DNA of 64,000 nt from Diplolepis rosae (Eukaryota > Arthropoda > Insecta > Hymenoptera > Diplolepididae), in the NCBI GenBank assembly GCA_030998225.1, contig JAPYXD010000701.1:12880501-12944500 (forward strand), in the 5' to 3' direction. Within the stretch, counting starts at the first letter, position 1, and the number at the start of each line of letters is the position of its first letter. Below are positions 23,202-34,190 of the stretch, piece after piece. The position numbers and the translations under genes were made by a program. The notes under the pieces are model-generated. The model did not search any database, was not told where the DNA came from, and saw nothing but the letters and a program-made list of their open reading frames with translations.

Positions 23202-23447
23202 AAGGCATAAATCACCTAAAGATTTCTACCTTACCGGCATTTCAGCTCCTGCAACTCCAGTTTGATGTAAAATAAGATATTGAGTTAGAAGTTTGTGAAA
23301 CATAACATAATGGATATAAACAGAATTTTGTTGGTGAGTTTCATTCAAGATTACAAATTGTCAACTTGGATCTTATATTACGCGGAAATGGGATTACAGG
23401 AACTGGAATGCCGATAAAATAGGAATCTTTGAGTATTTCATGGTCTT
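23202..23447. mobile_element. TTAA foldback element, GGCCATG family, copy 1
   Basis: Inverted arms CACCTAAAGATTTCTACCTT / AATAGGAATCTTTGAG and GGCATTTCAGCTCCTG / GAACTGGAATGCC. The right end lies next to the TTAA at 23447-23450. Confidence 0.65.
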
Positions 23448-23450
23448 AAG

Positions 23451-23978
23451 GCCATGGACCAACTGGACGATGTGACTAGATTCCTAGCTTACCAGAATTT
23501 TTAATTTGTGTAAGCCCATTTCTATGAAAAATGAGTTGGGGAATTGAAAATTTGTGGGAGTAAATAAAATGCACAAAAATAGGTATGTGTGGTCATAAAT
23601 TTTTATAATTATAAACATTTATAACCAGACGGACCTGTGTTAGTGCTTTTTATTCAATTCTACAAATTTCCAGTCACCTATCTTATTTTTTTTATAGAAA
23701 TCCGATCTCCATCTTATCGAAACTCTTTTTCATCCTTCGCATTTCCACATTAATTGTGCTATCAAGTTGAAACTTTAATTAATTAGGTAATAAGCACTAA
23801 GGAATGTATATCTGTTCCTAAATTTGGACAATTATAAAAAAAGTGTTTCCAAAAATAAATTTGTCTGTAATTATAAATATTTAGAAGCAGACTCGATAGC
23901 CCAATTAATGTAGATATTCAAAGGACGAAAAAAAATTTCGGTAAGATAGGGATCGGATAAGTTATTCATGGCCTTAAA
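23451..23978. mobile_element. TTAA foldback element, GGCCATG family, copy 2
   Basis: Starts GGCCATGGACC after the TTAA it appears to share with copy 1, with GATTCCTAGCTTACC near the left end. Ends with GGTAAGATAGGGATC and ATTCATGGCC before TTAA. The interior has paired GTCATAAATTTTTATAATTA-like arms. Confidence 0.6.
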
Positions 23979-24336
23979 CACTTTGCACTCTTCAACTGAT
24001 TATTAGACAATAAATTCATAAATAGAGAAATAAATGGTTCTTCCATACAAATAATTGAAGAACGAGAAAAAATCTGCCAAACCCTTTTGTTTTTCTTTTC
24101 AATATTATAAATCCCAGACTCTAGAATGTGTTGAATAAAATCTTCAGTAAATGATGAACAATAAATTCTAGTATCAATAAAATGTTTCGTACCTCCTTGA
24201 AATGGATAAGGTATGGAAAAAATATTTTTAATGAAAGTAAATAATTGATGATTGCAAATACATGAAAGAGAGAGATAGAAGGAAAATTATTGTGGGCGGG
24301 TTGGTGAATTGTTTTGTATGAATAAGTGCACTGTAC

Positions 24337-24404
24337 CATCAACACCTCGGACACGGAACTGATGCTGAGGACATACATGGTGACGCCGACCTCCACGGGC
24401 GGAC
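24337..24404 (-). CDS. Rdl: Rdl GABA receptor, alternative exon 3 (VSEVLM version)
   Basis: This is the second 68-bp version of Rdl exon 3, 7,193 bp downstream of the first in gene order. The acceptor is GATTACAG and the donor GTACAG. It reads PPVEVGVTMYVLSISSVSEVLM after the split glycine, differing from the partner at two residues while its codons differ widely (mostly synonymous). That pattern means an old exon duplication under protein constraint, not a recent copy. It must splice to a DFTLDFYF-type exon that is not in the window, so the next intron is longer than 24 kb. GC content is far above the surroundings. Both sides are occupied by TTAA foldback elements of one family (23202-23978 and 25025-25797). 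Confidence 0.95.
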
Positions 24405-24748
24405 CTGTAATCAACAAGATCAACCGCCTTGGTCGATTTGATATTCATCTGATGGCCACTTAATCGAGAGGACATTAACTTTATTAATTAGTGGATCCGC
24501 GTGGCAACGTAGGCTCTTCCAAGACTTGATAGACCTTTATGGTAAACTTAAAATTCTAAAATTTGATGCCACACGGATGTCGTATGAAAGTTGTGACACA
24601 TGGGGTTGTAATTAGTAAGCGTCAAAGAGAGCCTCGTACCCTGCACGGAACCAAATCAACAGGACTCGTTGGCAACGTTACCTGCCAAGTTTCAAGAACC
24701 GTCTAGATTTGGACTATAATACACTCAACTAATATGGTCACGTTGTCA

Positions 24749-25020
24749 TAGGGGCATGTGATACTTAGAAAATTAGCAGATTCTATTAATTTCAGATTCC
24801 TACATGTTTGTGTTTAAATTGCATAAAAGTTTGAGAAATGGCAAAGAAAATAAAACCGGACGTAGACTACTTTTAGTTTAAAAAATGAAAATAGTTCAAT
24901 GCTAGCAAAATATATCCAAAATCTTGGAAACAAAGTTTTATCTATTTTGGACGTAAACAAATAGAAACTGGGCCAAGTTGATCACATGAACTTGCTTCTT
25001 TTCTTAAATATCATATACCC
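24749..25020. mobile_element. TTAA foldback element, GGGCATGTGATACT family, copy 1
   Basis: The left end GGGCATGTGATACTT follows ATAG. The right end AAATATCATATACCC is followed by TTAA at 25021-25024. Inner landmarks CTACATGTTTGTG and CCGGACGTAGACTA are shared with 55190-55555. Confidence 0.65.
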
Positions 25021-25024
25021 TTAA

Positions 25025-25797
25025 GGCCATGGCTCACCTAAAGATTCCTACCTCACTGCCATTTCAGTTACCGTAACCACGTGTCCTTGAAAAATAAGAT
25101 AAAAACTTGAAAAATTGTAAAATCAACAAAGTAGGTCTTTCTGGTCAAATATATATATATAAAATTATTGAATGAAATGGCTTTTATGGTATTTTTTAAA
25201 AAGTCCTTTTCCGAAATAAAGATTTTTATTTGATTTATAAAAAAATATATTTATTTCCAACAAATCAACGTTTCGACTGAAGCTTCAGTCCTTATCAAGA
25301 CTTTAATTCAATAAATTAAATGTGGAGACATCATGTTTCGCACAGATAAATATTTTGTATTGTAAGTTGTATTTATCAAATCATATATATATAAATATCT
25401 ATCAAGATATACGGTTAATGAAATATTAATGGAAAATTTCATAACAAATGTTATCATTTGGCAATTTTTAAAACTATGATTTAATAAATACAACTTACAA
25501 TATAAATGTACGAAACATAATGTCTCAACTTTTAATTTATTGAATCCACGATTTTTAAAGTCTTAATAAGGACTGAAGCTTTAGTCCAAACGTTAACTTG
25601 TCGGAAATAAATATATTTTTTTAGAAATTAAAAAAATTCTTTATTTCGGAAAAGATCTTTTTAAAAAATACCAGAAAGGCCATTTCATTTAATATTTTTA
25701 ATAATAAACTGGTAAAAATTACAATTATTTTGCATGGAAATGGGGTCATGGGAACTGAAATGCCGGTAAGGTAGGAATCTTTGTGTGATTCGTGACC
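25025..25797. mobile_element. TTAA foldback element, GGCCATG family, copy 3, with insert
   Basis: TTAA at 25021-25024 (shared with the previous element) and 25798-25801. The ends are GGCCATGGCTCACCTAAAG and a mirror TAGGAATCTTTGTG. The interior is taken up by the inverted unit at 25165-25705. Confidence 0.75.
25165..25705. mobile_element. Inverted arms resembling Penelope pseudo-LTRs, degenerate
   Basis: Arms 25165-25385 and 25485-25705 mirror each other (GGTATTTTTTAAAAAG, TCCGAAATAAAG, TATATTTATTTCC). Each holds a stretch like a decayed hammerhead: complement of the left arm reads TTGATAAG, stem GACTGAAG / CTTCAGTC, GAAACGTT; the right arm reads TTAATAAG, GACTGAAG, CTTTAGTC, CAAACGTT. The stem and GAAAC are clear in the left arm, but CTGATGA is altered in both. 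No protein is encoded. Probably a small non-autonomous relative of the Penelope-like element. Confidence 0.5.
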
Positions 25798-25801
25798 TTA
25801 A

Positions 25802-26570
25802 TGACTTTGACTGTGCATGATATCGATTAATATTCAATTTCCTTCTCTTTTTTCTATCGTTCCTTATCTTTTTTTCGGTCGCAATTTTGATTTCTGGAGT
25901 TTCTGATAGATTCGCCTTCTTTCCCTTCGTTCGAACGCAGTTCCTTTTTCCATAGAAGCGCTGTCACTGCGATCGTTAAAAACGTTCACGCGGAAAAAGC
26001 GGAGGGGGTATTTCTCATTGTCAGTGAACAAATCATCACAGGACTCGTTCGCCTTCTCGCCTAAAGCATCGACAGTAGGGAAAATTTATCTGTTCTTTTT
26101 TGTAGTGGTTTCTTTTTCCTTCCAATGCGATTTTAACGGAAATCAGTTTATCAGTGATGGCAGCGAGCAGCCCATTTCAGCAGCCGCGGCATAACAGCTA
26201 GGATCTAATGGGAATTTATATTTTTGATTGTGTAACGATGTGTGTGCTGGATTCATCGTGAAACGGCATTTCGTTGACCGACCAAATATTTTTGTGTTTT
26301 TTTAAAAGGTGCATTTTAACGAGCTGATCGCCATATTGGGGGGCTTGCGTACTTTCGTTGTTATCTCGTCGAAGAGTGCACCACTGCAGAAAATGGAATG
26401 CAAATTTTCATTGGTTCATTAGTTGTTGCAGGGGTTGGTATAATCTATAAGTCACTTTTATCCAATCCGCTTTATACTACTAGGAAATAGTTACAATTTC
26501 AAAGTTTTTCCAATCGCTATTTCAAACTCTCCAATTTGCATTCCATTGTCCTGCTCCTATTTTTTGTTGC
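25802..26570. other. Unique intron, CpG-richer
   Basis: Higher GC than the neighbours, no repeats seen and no coding exon recognised. Could be conserved intronic or regulatory sequence. Confidence 0.3.
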
Positions 26571-26999
26571 TTTTAATACAGAAATAAAAGTATCTCATTA
26601 CTTGCTGTTGGAGAAAAAGCCACAGCATGAAAAATTTTTTCAAGCTCAGACAAAATGGCGATCAGTGTATATAATAAAGAATTCACTCCTATGACAGATG
26701 GATATTCGTTTTCTCTCTTTGAGATGGATTTAAGGAAAACTGTAAATACATATAAGTTTCTCAGGAGATTTCTTGCTATTGTACAGACAGAGGGATTAAC
26801 GGTTTTTTCGCGTGGTGGATACACAACCCAATATTTATTTCCCAAAGGTAATTTCGGAGAACTTTTTTTATGCTTAGGAGGCAGAGAGCGAATTTCAGAA
26901 TAATGGGGGAGATTAACCATTAATGTCCGCGTCTGTACTTACAGTGAATTTGGTATATGTTATTGGTGTAGCGAGGTTGGATGAGTAGCGATAAAACGC

Positions 27000-27239
27000 A
27001 TGCCGGTGACAAATGACACAGACCCTCTAGAGTTCGCTAAGGAAGACGTTCAACAAGAAAAAGATGAAACACTCTCACAGGACGAGATCCGGAAGAATTT
27101 GCTTGGTGACGAAAATTACTCGCTTACTAAGCGGTTACACCGCACGAAAATGTTTTGGTTAACCCGCATGCAAGAGCAGAGAGTTTTCGTTTTGAATTTC
27201 ATTCGTCACCAGAGATCTCGTCCTGGCGAAAGTCTGTGA
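27000..27239 (+). CDS. Small hypothetical ORF
   Basis: 79 codons from ATG, rich in charged residues (EFAKEDVQQEKDETLSQDEI) and with mixed third bases, unlike the spurious AT-rich frames around. No domain, signal or splice site is recognised, and it lies opposite to Rdl within its intron. It could be an exon or retroposed fragment, or chance. Confidence 0.2.
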   Translation: MPVTNDTDPLEFAKEDVQQEKDETLSQDEIRKNLLGDENYSLTKRLHRTKMFWLTRMQEQRVFVLNFIRHQRSRPGESL

Positions 27240-28420
27240 TCTGTGAAGTCAAATCTTCTAAAAATTCATTTCAAATTAAGTTTTGAATTTCGGACTGTTT
27301 TCTTTGTATGGACAACATCTGATATGAAATGTACCATTTCTTTAATTAAGAAAGAAATAAAAGAGGAAAATTTATAATTCAGATGGAATTTTAATAGTTC
27401 TGATTGTAAAAATAATTAAATTATTCTTGGTTTGAACAAATTTGCCAATCATTAATTAATGGATACTTCATAGATGTAGAAAAGTTAACGAAACGATCGG
27501 TCACTCATCGCTGAAATTGAATCGATAAACAGACTCGACCAGAAATTAGAGTGTTTACCACAAGTGAAATAAAGTTACTTACTCCATTCGATCACAGACC
27601 CGCTCGCTTGAGAGTGACAGATACAGAGTAACAATAGTATTTGTGTGGATGTATGAGCGCGTGTGTTTGAAAGTTTCCAGTGTATGTATATTTGACTGCG
27701 CACACAGAGATTAAAATATAAAATTCTCTGTTTTATTTTCAATTAGGCGCAATTCACAATTTTCCCCATTGTCATTATAAAACAGAAAATTTTGTTACTT
27801 TTGACAAGAACTCCTGTAATTTTGTTTCTCTTTGTTTTTATGTTTCGTCTCTTTGCACAGTTGTTAGTGTATGCATAATAGGTAATATTATTTGCTAATG
27901 GTTTGAATTTCTATTTCCCTCTCGCGAATTTCGAAAATGTAGTATAGAGTCCAGTGAGACCTTTCGTACGACACGGTTTGGAACGTAACAACTGTCACTG
28001 TAATTCATAACAATATTCAACATTTCCAGTGTCAGAATAACCAATTCTGTCGACTTTGCGTCTCTACGGGACACGTTTCCCTTTGTGCTGGACATTGTAG
28101 TCCGTATACGGTAATTAACAGCGATATAATCATGTCTTAGAAAATTTGAACCACCAGGTAATTTGTGGAATTTCAGGCTACCACCGTTCGTTTGCGAGAA
28201 CCAGATTAAACTCCAAGGGACTGAGACTATACATTTACATTTTCCTTTCCTCTGGTCGCTATAGGTTAAGACTTTCGTTTCAAGTGCCAAGTTTCTTGCT
28301 AGTAACAATTATCGAGTTAACCCTCTAGCCGTTGAGAGGATTTAGTTCTCTTTGTACTCGGCTCTCTTACGGTTTATTTACCAGCTTATATTTAACGAGA
28401 AATTCATTATATGCACTTAG
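27240..28420. other. Unique intron sequence
   Basis: No gene recognised. A 137-codon minus frame at 27895-28308 has no known domain and random-looking composition. Confidence 0.3.
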
Positions 28421-29600
28421 AGTGTTTTATATATATGTTTTATACATTTTATATCTTAAATACCTCAAAATATTTAAAAGTACTTTTCAATGTACTTTAG
28501 GATATTACAAGAAACTTCAGAATATTTCGATATATTACAGGATATTTTACCTACTTTAAGATACTTTACATACTATAGGATATTTACAGATAATTGAAAA
28601 TACTTCAGAATATTTTATGATACTTCAAGACACTTAATATTATTTCAAGGCACTTCAAGATACTTTAGAATACTTAAGTCACTTCAGGATATATCAATAT
28701 AGTACAGGAAATTTTAATATACTCAAGGATTTTTCAAAGTACTTCAGTATACTCCAAAATACTTCAAGATGGTCCAATACACTATAAGATATTTTAATTT
28801 AATTAAGAACATTCTAAGATACTTCAGTATATTTTAATATATTTCAAGATATTTCAATATACTTTAGATATTTAAAAGTATTTCAGGATATTTCACCTAC
28901 TTGCAATATTTTGTATACTTTAGGATATTTTAAGATACTTCAAGATATTTTATGATACTTCAGAATATTTTAATTTGCTTCAGGATATATTATGGTACTT
29001 CAAGACACTTTATAACATAATATTTCAATAAATTTCAAAGTATTGCAGGATATTCCACATACTTTAAGATACTTTAGACTATTTCATGGTGCTTCAAGAT
29101 ACTTTAGAATATTTAAGTCATTTCAGGATATTCCAATATACCATAGGATATTCTAATATTCTTAAAGATTTTTCAAAGTGCTTCAGTAGACTTCAAAGTA
29201 TTCTAGGATATTCTAATATACTATAATATATTTTAATTTATTTCAGGATATTCCAATGTATTTCGGAATATTCCAAGATACTTCAGTATATTTTAATATA
29301 TTACAGGATATCTTAATATGCTTTAGGATATTACAATGTACTTTAGATATTTAAAAGTATTTCAGGATATTTCACCTACTTTGTGATATTTTATATACTT
29401 TAGGATATGTCAAGGTATTTCAAGATACTTGAAGATGCTTCAGAATACTTTAATTTGCTTCAGGATATATTATGGTACTTCAAGATACTTTATAACATAA
29501 TATTTCAATAAATTTCGAAGTATTTCAGAATATTCCACATACTTTAAGATACTTTAGACTATTTCATGGTACTTCAAGATACTTTAGAATATTTTTAAAA
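28420..29600 (+). repeat. Satellite block, ACTTCAGGATATTTT subrepeats, 480-bp period
   Basis: About 1.2 kb of degenerate 10-13-bp units of the type ACTTYARGATATTTYA, all in one orientation. A longer period is superimposed: ACTTTAGATATTTAAAAGT recurs at 28861 and 29340 (479 bp), and ACTTTAGAAT at 28662, 29101 and 29581 (439 then 480 bp), with the intervening order of units kept. Non-coding. Confidence 0.85.
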
Positions 29601-30190
29601 TCATTCTATGCTCTATTTTATGACAAACTCTATATTTTTTATTTGGCCAAGAATTTTTGCGAAATAAATCTGGGAAAACCACGGATTGTAAAAAAATGTC
29701 GTTAAGAAAATAGCATTAGACACCATGTTTAATAAAAGTAAGAATAATTTATTGAGGCAATCCACTTCAGTTCCAACAAAAACAAATAATTTTTTATGGC
29801 TCATAAATTTGTCCTCTTTCGTGAGCATTGTTCTTCCAAATATGTTTTCTGTTTTCAAAGATGGCGTATACTGCTCATTTTTGAGTATTCAATCGATCTA
29901 CAGTACACAAATAATTCAGTGCTGGAAGCGCTCCAAGCATATAAAAAAGTTCAAAAATACAGACGCTTCCTTCATTCTTAAAACTTTCTGAACTCAATCA
30001 ATTTTATAGATTACCTTTTGCTTACTAGTTGCTAAGCGTCTGAAGTTAAAAATTAGGACACACATAATTTGAATACTTTTTGAAAAGTAAACGTTGTAAC
30101 GAAAATATTATTATCATTGGTTTTTATTCTCTGACTTATAGGTCTGGCCTTTAAGATTGCTTGCACAAATACAGTCAAGTACGGCGATAA
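29600..30190. other. Intron, nothing recognised
   Basis: AT-rich. Opposing short frames at 29613-29991 are shadows of each other without domains. Confidence 0.3.
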
Positions 30191-30196
30191 TTTTAA

Positions 30197-30837
30197 AGGG
30201 AGCCGCCACCTTTAATATTTTGATTTTTTGAGTTTAGACCTTACATATAATTTTTTTAATGTTTAGTACCTTTATTTATAAAGGTTTTGGGTATCTTTTA
30301 AAATTTCAGCATCTTCATGTATTTTTAAACTAAAAAAATTGAATTTTTTAGGAATTTTTTGACATTTTTTGATTATGAGTAACCTTTTTGGTATTTTAAG
30401 CAAGTCTCATGATTCTTTTTTTATTTTGTTCCCTACAATGTGTAGCAACTTTTTTCATATGGAAAATAAGGTAACATGACTGAAAAAAAGTTACAAAGAA
30501 AATAGAAAAATAAAATATCCCAAAATATAAAAAAATAATTTTTGTAGTTATTTTCTTAGATAGAGTGCTTTCCATACCCAAAAAGTTGCTACACACAGTA
30601 AGGAATAAAATAAAAATAGAATCATGAGAAATGGTTGAAAAATAAAAAAGTTATTCAAAATAAAAAAATGTCAAAAAATTGCCCCAAAAACACAAAATTT
30701 TTAGTTTAAAAATACATAAAGGTGCTGGGATTTTAAAAACACCCCAAAATTTTTCTGAATAAAGGTACTAAACATAAAAAAAATCACATGGAAGGTTTAA
30801 ACCCAAAAAATAAAAATATTGAAGATGGCGGATTCCC
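30197..30837. mobile_element. TTAA foldback element, family 2, copy 2
   Basis: TTAA at 30193-30196 and 30838-30841. The ends AGGGAGCCGCCACCTTTAAT and its mirror ending GGCGGATTCCC match copy 1 at 11352-12173. Both arms share TTTAAACTAAAAAAATT-like and ATAAAGGTACTA landmarks. Non-coding, 641 bp. Confidence 0.85.
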
Positions 30838-30841
30838 TTAA

Positions 30842-31597
30842 CATAAAATTGCTAAAAAAAAGCAAGAGATAACCCTGGCAGACATAAAACACGTTAAAAT
30901 TTAATATGAGTCAATACTGATAAATACTAAGCAAGATTTATAAAAACTTATTATTATTATTATTACATATTGTTTAATTATTATTGAACTATATAGTTCC
31001 ACAAAGCAGCAAGATGTGTTCAAATCCCCTGCAGACATGAGCATATCCCAATATTCTGACGTTATATGAGGTTGATAGTATCAATCACCTCGTTACTAAG
31101 GCAGGTAACTAATCAACCATTTAGTTCAGATTACCAATAAATTGGTTGCCTTCAGTCTTGTACTTACTCGCTCTAATACCGATATACATTTTCTGCTGGG
31201 TTAATAATTGTGACATTGAATTACAAGCTGAAGTTAAACTAGTTACGTTCCATCACGTCTAATACGAAATTTCTCTCGATTCGAAGAGTCGTAAAATTTC
31301 TCTCTTGCATTCAAATAAAAACGCTAATCCTCATTTTCTTCTAGCGCGTATTTTACGAATTCATGAAAATTTAAATGAACTTAAGGAATTTTACAACTCC
31401 GCGTGTAGGTATTTTTGGTATGCTAATTGGTGAATAGGTGTATTATATATATAGAGATCATAGCGGCAATCGTTAACTTGCGCTAAAAATGGTTGCTATA
31501 GGTTTAAAGGTAGGGGTGAGGTTAACGGTCGGAATGATTGCATATATTGAGTGTAAATTAATTGAGCGGGAATGACTGCGTAAGACCTAAATAATAC
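30842..31597. other. Intron downstream of the LSEVQM exon
   Basis: Contains a short ATT microsatellite near 30950-30965 and otherwise unique sequence. In Rdl orientation this is the start of the intron between the two alternative exons, so splicing control elements could lie here; none can be pinned down by eye. Confidence 0.35.
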
Positions 31598-31665
31598 CAT
31601 TTGGACTTCGGATAGCGAGCTGATACTCAAGACGTACATGGTGACGCCCACCTCGACAGGAGGAC
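31598..31665 (-). CDS. Rdl: Rdl GABA receptor, alternative exon 3 (LSEVQM version)
   Basis: A 68-bp coding exon on the minus strand lies between acceptor TTTCAG and donor GTATTA. It supplies the last two bases of a glycine codon and then PPVEVGVTMYVLSISSLSEVQM, the first beta-strands of the extracellular domain of Rdl. It sits 13,481 bp downstream of exon 2 in gene order. The second version at 24337-24404 has the same length, phase and protein apart from L/V and Q/L near the end. Insect Rdl is known to use two alternative exons 3 differing at a few residues here. Because 68 is not a multiple of three, including both would shift the frame, so use should be mutually exclusive. The polypyrimidine tract and donor are weak, as often in regulated exons. 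Confidence 0.95.
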
Positions 31666-31839
31666 CTGAAATTAAGTTTAGTTCACTCACTCAGTCTTCA
31701 CGACTGATTCTATGTACATCGGCAGAGTTACTTTATTATATTCTTTTTATATTGACTGTTCAAATTTCGACGAGTTTACGATATCCACATCATTTTTAAA
31801 ACAATTATCTAAACCCGAGCAAACATTTTTTATACTGAC

Positions 31840-32440
31840 ATACGCGCCAGTACTGGTCCAGATACAGCAGCCAACCGTAGCCCACCAATCGTGGGTAAAT
31901 CAAGACCCGCCTAGGACTCAGTCTGTAACTAACTAGTTCACATCTAGTTTTTCCCTTTGAATCCCTAGCTAGTTATAACTCGACTCCGGCTGTCGAGTCC
32001 ATATCTACTTTTCCTTATTGAATTTTAGTCTAGGTTTTCCCCAGCACGAACTTGTGAGGAAATGTGTGGTAAAACTGGTTGATATCGAATTATTATTTTT
32101 CAACTGTTTTTGACGTGTACTTGTACCCAACCTGACCTATATAAATAATATTATAAAATTTTTCAATTCTCGTCAATTAATTTTATTGAATAAATATTTT
32201 TCTGTCAATTCATCGAGTGTTTGTGACATTGATTAAACATTGAACAATTATCTAACTTTCGCTAGTTTCAAGCTAGTTTTCCTCTTCAGTTTTTCCACAC
32301 TATCGCCTTGGAGGAGAAATTATTACATGACTAGTCGGGAACTAGTAGGGATTCCCAGTGGGGCGCTGGTTGCACCAAGGGAAGAACTAACTACTGTCCC
32401 ACTTTTTCCCTAGTTGTAATTCTGCTTGAGATAATTTTTC
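31840..32440. repeat. CTAGTTTTTCCC / CAGTACTGG word-repeat stretch
   Basis: Words such as CTAGTTTTTCCC, AACTAGTAGGGA and CTAGCTAGTTATAAC recur in both orientations, with the hairpin ACTCGACTCCGGCTGTCGAGT near 31978. CAGTACTGG at 31851 recurs at 33174 and in 34935-35110. Boundaries unclear. Confidence 0.45.
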
Positions 32441-32461
32441 CATATTTGAATATCTTATTTA

Positions 32462-33110
32462 CGAGGGTCACTATTTATATTTTGAGCCTTGGCAACACTG
32501 GGTGTTCTCAGGTGCCATCTGATATTTGCACTAGAAAGTTTGACATTTTCGACCATAACCACCTTTAGAACATTTTGTCATTTGAACACGTTTGAAAATT
32601 ATTTGTGTCGTTTACAGTGACTTGAAAATTGTGTTTCAGCAAAAAATGGAATTAACTCGTGAAAATTTTCCTATGCCACTGTGTAACGCTGGTATAATGA
32701 GTTTAATCATAGCCGCCATTCGTTCACCGACGAATTTCGTAAAGATCATCCGAAATCAGTTGTTGGGCCAGAAAACATTAATGCTGTGCAAAAACTGATA
32801 ATACAAGATCGTCATGTGACATACTGTGAGATTGAGGCAACCTTAGGCATTAGTTTCACTAGCATATATAAAATATTGCATGAATATTTATCCGTGAAAA
32901 AGATTTGATCTCGTTGAATCCCACATAATTTGACAAAAGCTCAAAAAGATGCAAGAGTCGATTGGTGCAAACAAATGCTCAAAAAATTTTCCAACACATG
33001 TAAAAGTGTATAGATCATAAAGGAGAATACTTTGAAAAACAATAAAGTCATTCTTGATGACAAATTACTGTTTTCCATTATTAGGCTCAAAATACAAATA
33101 GTGCCCCTCG
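32462..33110 (+). mobile_element. Internally deleted mariner-derived element
   Basis: Terminal inverted repeats CGAGGGTCACTATTTATATT and complement (ending AAATAGTGCCCCTCG), flanked by TA at 32460-32461 and 33111-33112. 649 bp, about half of a full mariner. It carries a broken transposase (see next entry). Confidence 0.9.
32646..33013 (+). pseudogene. mariner transposase N-terminal remnant
   Basis: Starts MELTRENF, a typical mariner start, then shifts frame. It resumes as PKSVVGPENINAVQKLIIQ, DRHVTYCEIEATLGIS, TSIYKILHEYLSVKKI, two stops, and IPHNLTKAQKDARVDWCKQM. This covers the helix-turn-helix DNA-binding region and the linker. The catalytic domain is deleted. It belongs to a different mariner lineage from the copies at 6.1 and 58 kb. 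Confidence 0.85.
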
Positions 33111-33112
33111 TA

Positions 33113-34190
33113 TTAGAACTGAATATATAAGATTGTTTTCCTATAGTTTAATATCGATTGTCGGGCCCAGTACTGGCAGACAAAATTTGGTCCAGGCTTA
33201 TACACAAAAGACAATTGAAAACCCCTGAGTTGTATTCAATCGTGGTATTGTTTTAAATTGTAATGCTTTTTGAATTTCCTAAGTGCAAGAAAAATCTTGG
33301 CACTTTGATAAAATTTCCAAATCATTTACTTCAATAGCATGAAATTGCTTCTACTTCAGATTCAGTCATGTCTGCATTGAGTAAATCTTCAACGTACGTT
33401 TCAGCACTGAAATGCTTCCAACTGTATCCTAGTATTCGGCAAATAGGATCTAGAGACTTTCAACCTAAATGCATATTCTTCTTCAACTGAGCATATGCAT
33501 TGGTAGAAGATAATATTTGTGTTCGTATATGAACGTTGACGTAAAGACTGACATTGCTATAAAGATGCATCCTAAACAACATCTCATACTCTTTCGATCA
33601 AACCATCTGTATTTATATCTTTTATTTAAGATATATGTATGTATCGTGCCTTTATAAGTTACAAATATATGTATTTCATAAAAGAGTTCTTCTACACTAG
33701 AGACTGGTTTTGTCAACTAGGGGGGTGGAAAATATGAAAAATATGCAACTGAGGAGAGAGATATAACATAGATTTTATTAGATTTGCTTCTAGATAACTG
33801 TAGCATATGCGGTGAAATCTGAGCTCGAGAAAGAGCTTGCATTCCTGATTCACTGAGCGTGAAACAAGAGACGGATATTTTTGCAAGAAATGCACAGTTT
33901 CTGGTTAAAGCTGTGAGGAGTCATATTTGAAATATGACGAGAAAGAATTCTCAACACTAGACGTTATAGCCAGCTTCCATAGATTTATTTTTTACAGGGA
34001 CACTTTTTGTTGCAGTAGAAATAATGAGACATTTTTGCTTGGAAAAAACAACAGAATGAATTCAAGACATGTCCAGTAAAATGAAAGAAATTAAGTGAAC
34101 TAGAATTTTTACTGAACTATGTTTCCTTTTTGGGAAATCCAGTATAAGAACCCACATAGGAAAGTAGATAAGAAACTTACATAGGAAACT
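33113..34190. other. Intron, no gene recognised
   Basis: Includes one CAGTACTGGC word at 33174 and CCTATGTAAGTT words from 34110 on; the rest appears unique. Confidence 0.3.

Noticed and set aside
24121..24475. 100-codon and 62-codon minus frames across the VSEVLM exon
   Set aside because: Only the 68 bp between AG and GT match Rdl; the rest of the frames is intron.
26573..26920. 115-codon minus frame and an opposing 82-codon plus frame
   Set aside because: Mirror-image frames over the same DNA with no recognisable domain and no splice evidence.
27895..28308. 137-codon minus frame
   Set aside because: Long for this base composition, but no domain, no repeat relation and no Rdl similarity.
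28420..29600. CRISPR-like array
   Set aside because: Units are degenerate and head-to-tail without unique spacers; it is a satellite in a eukaryotic intron.
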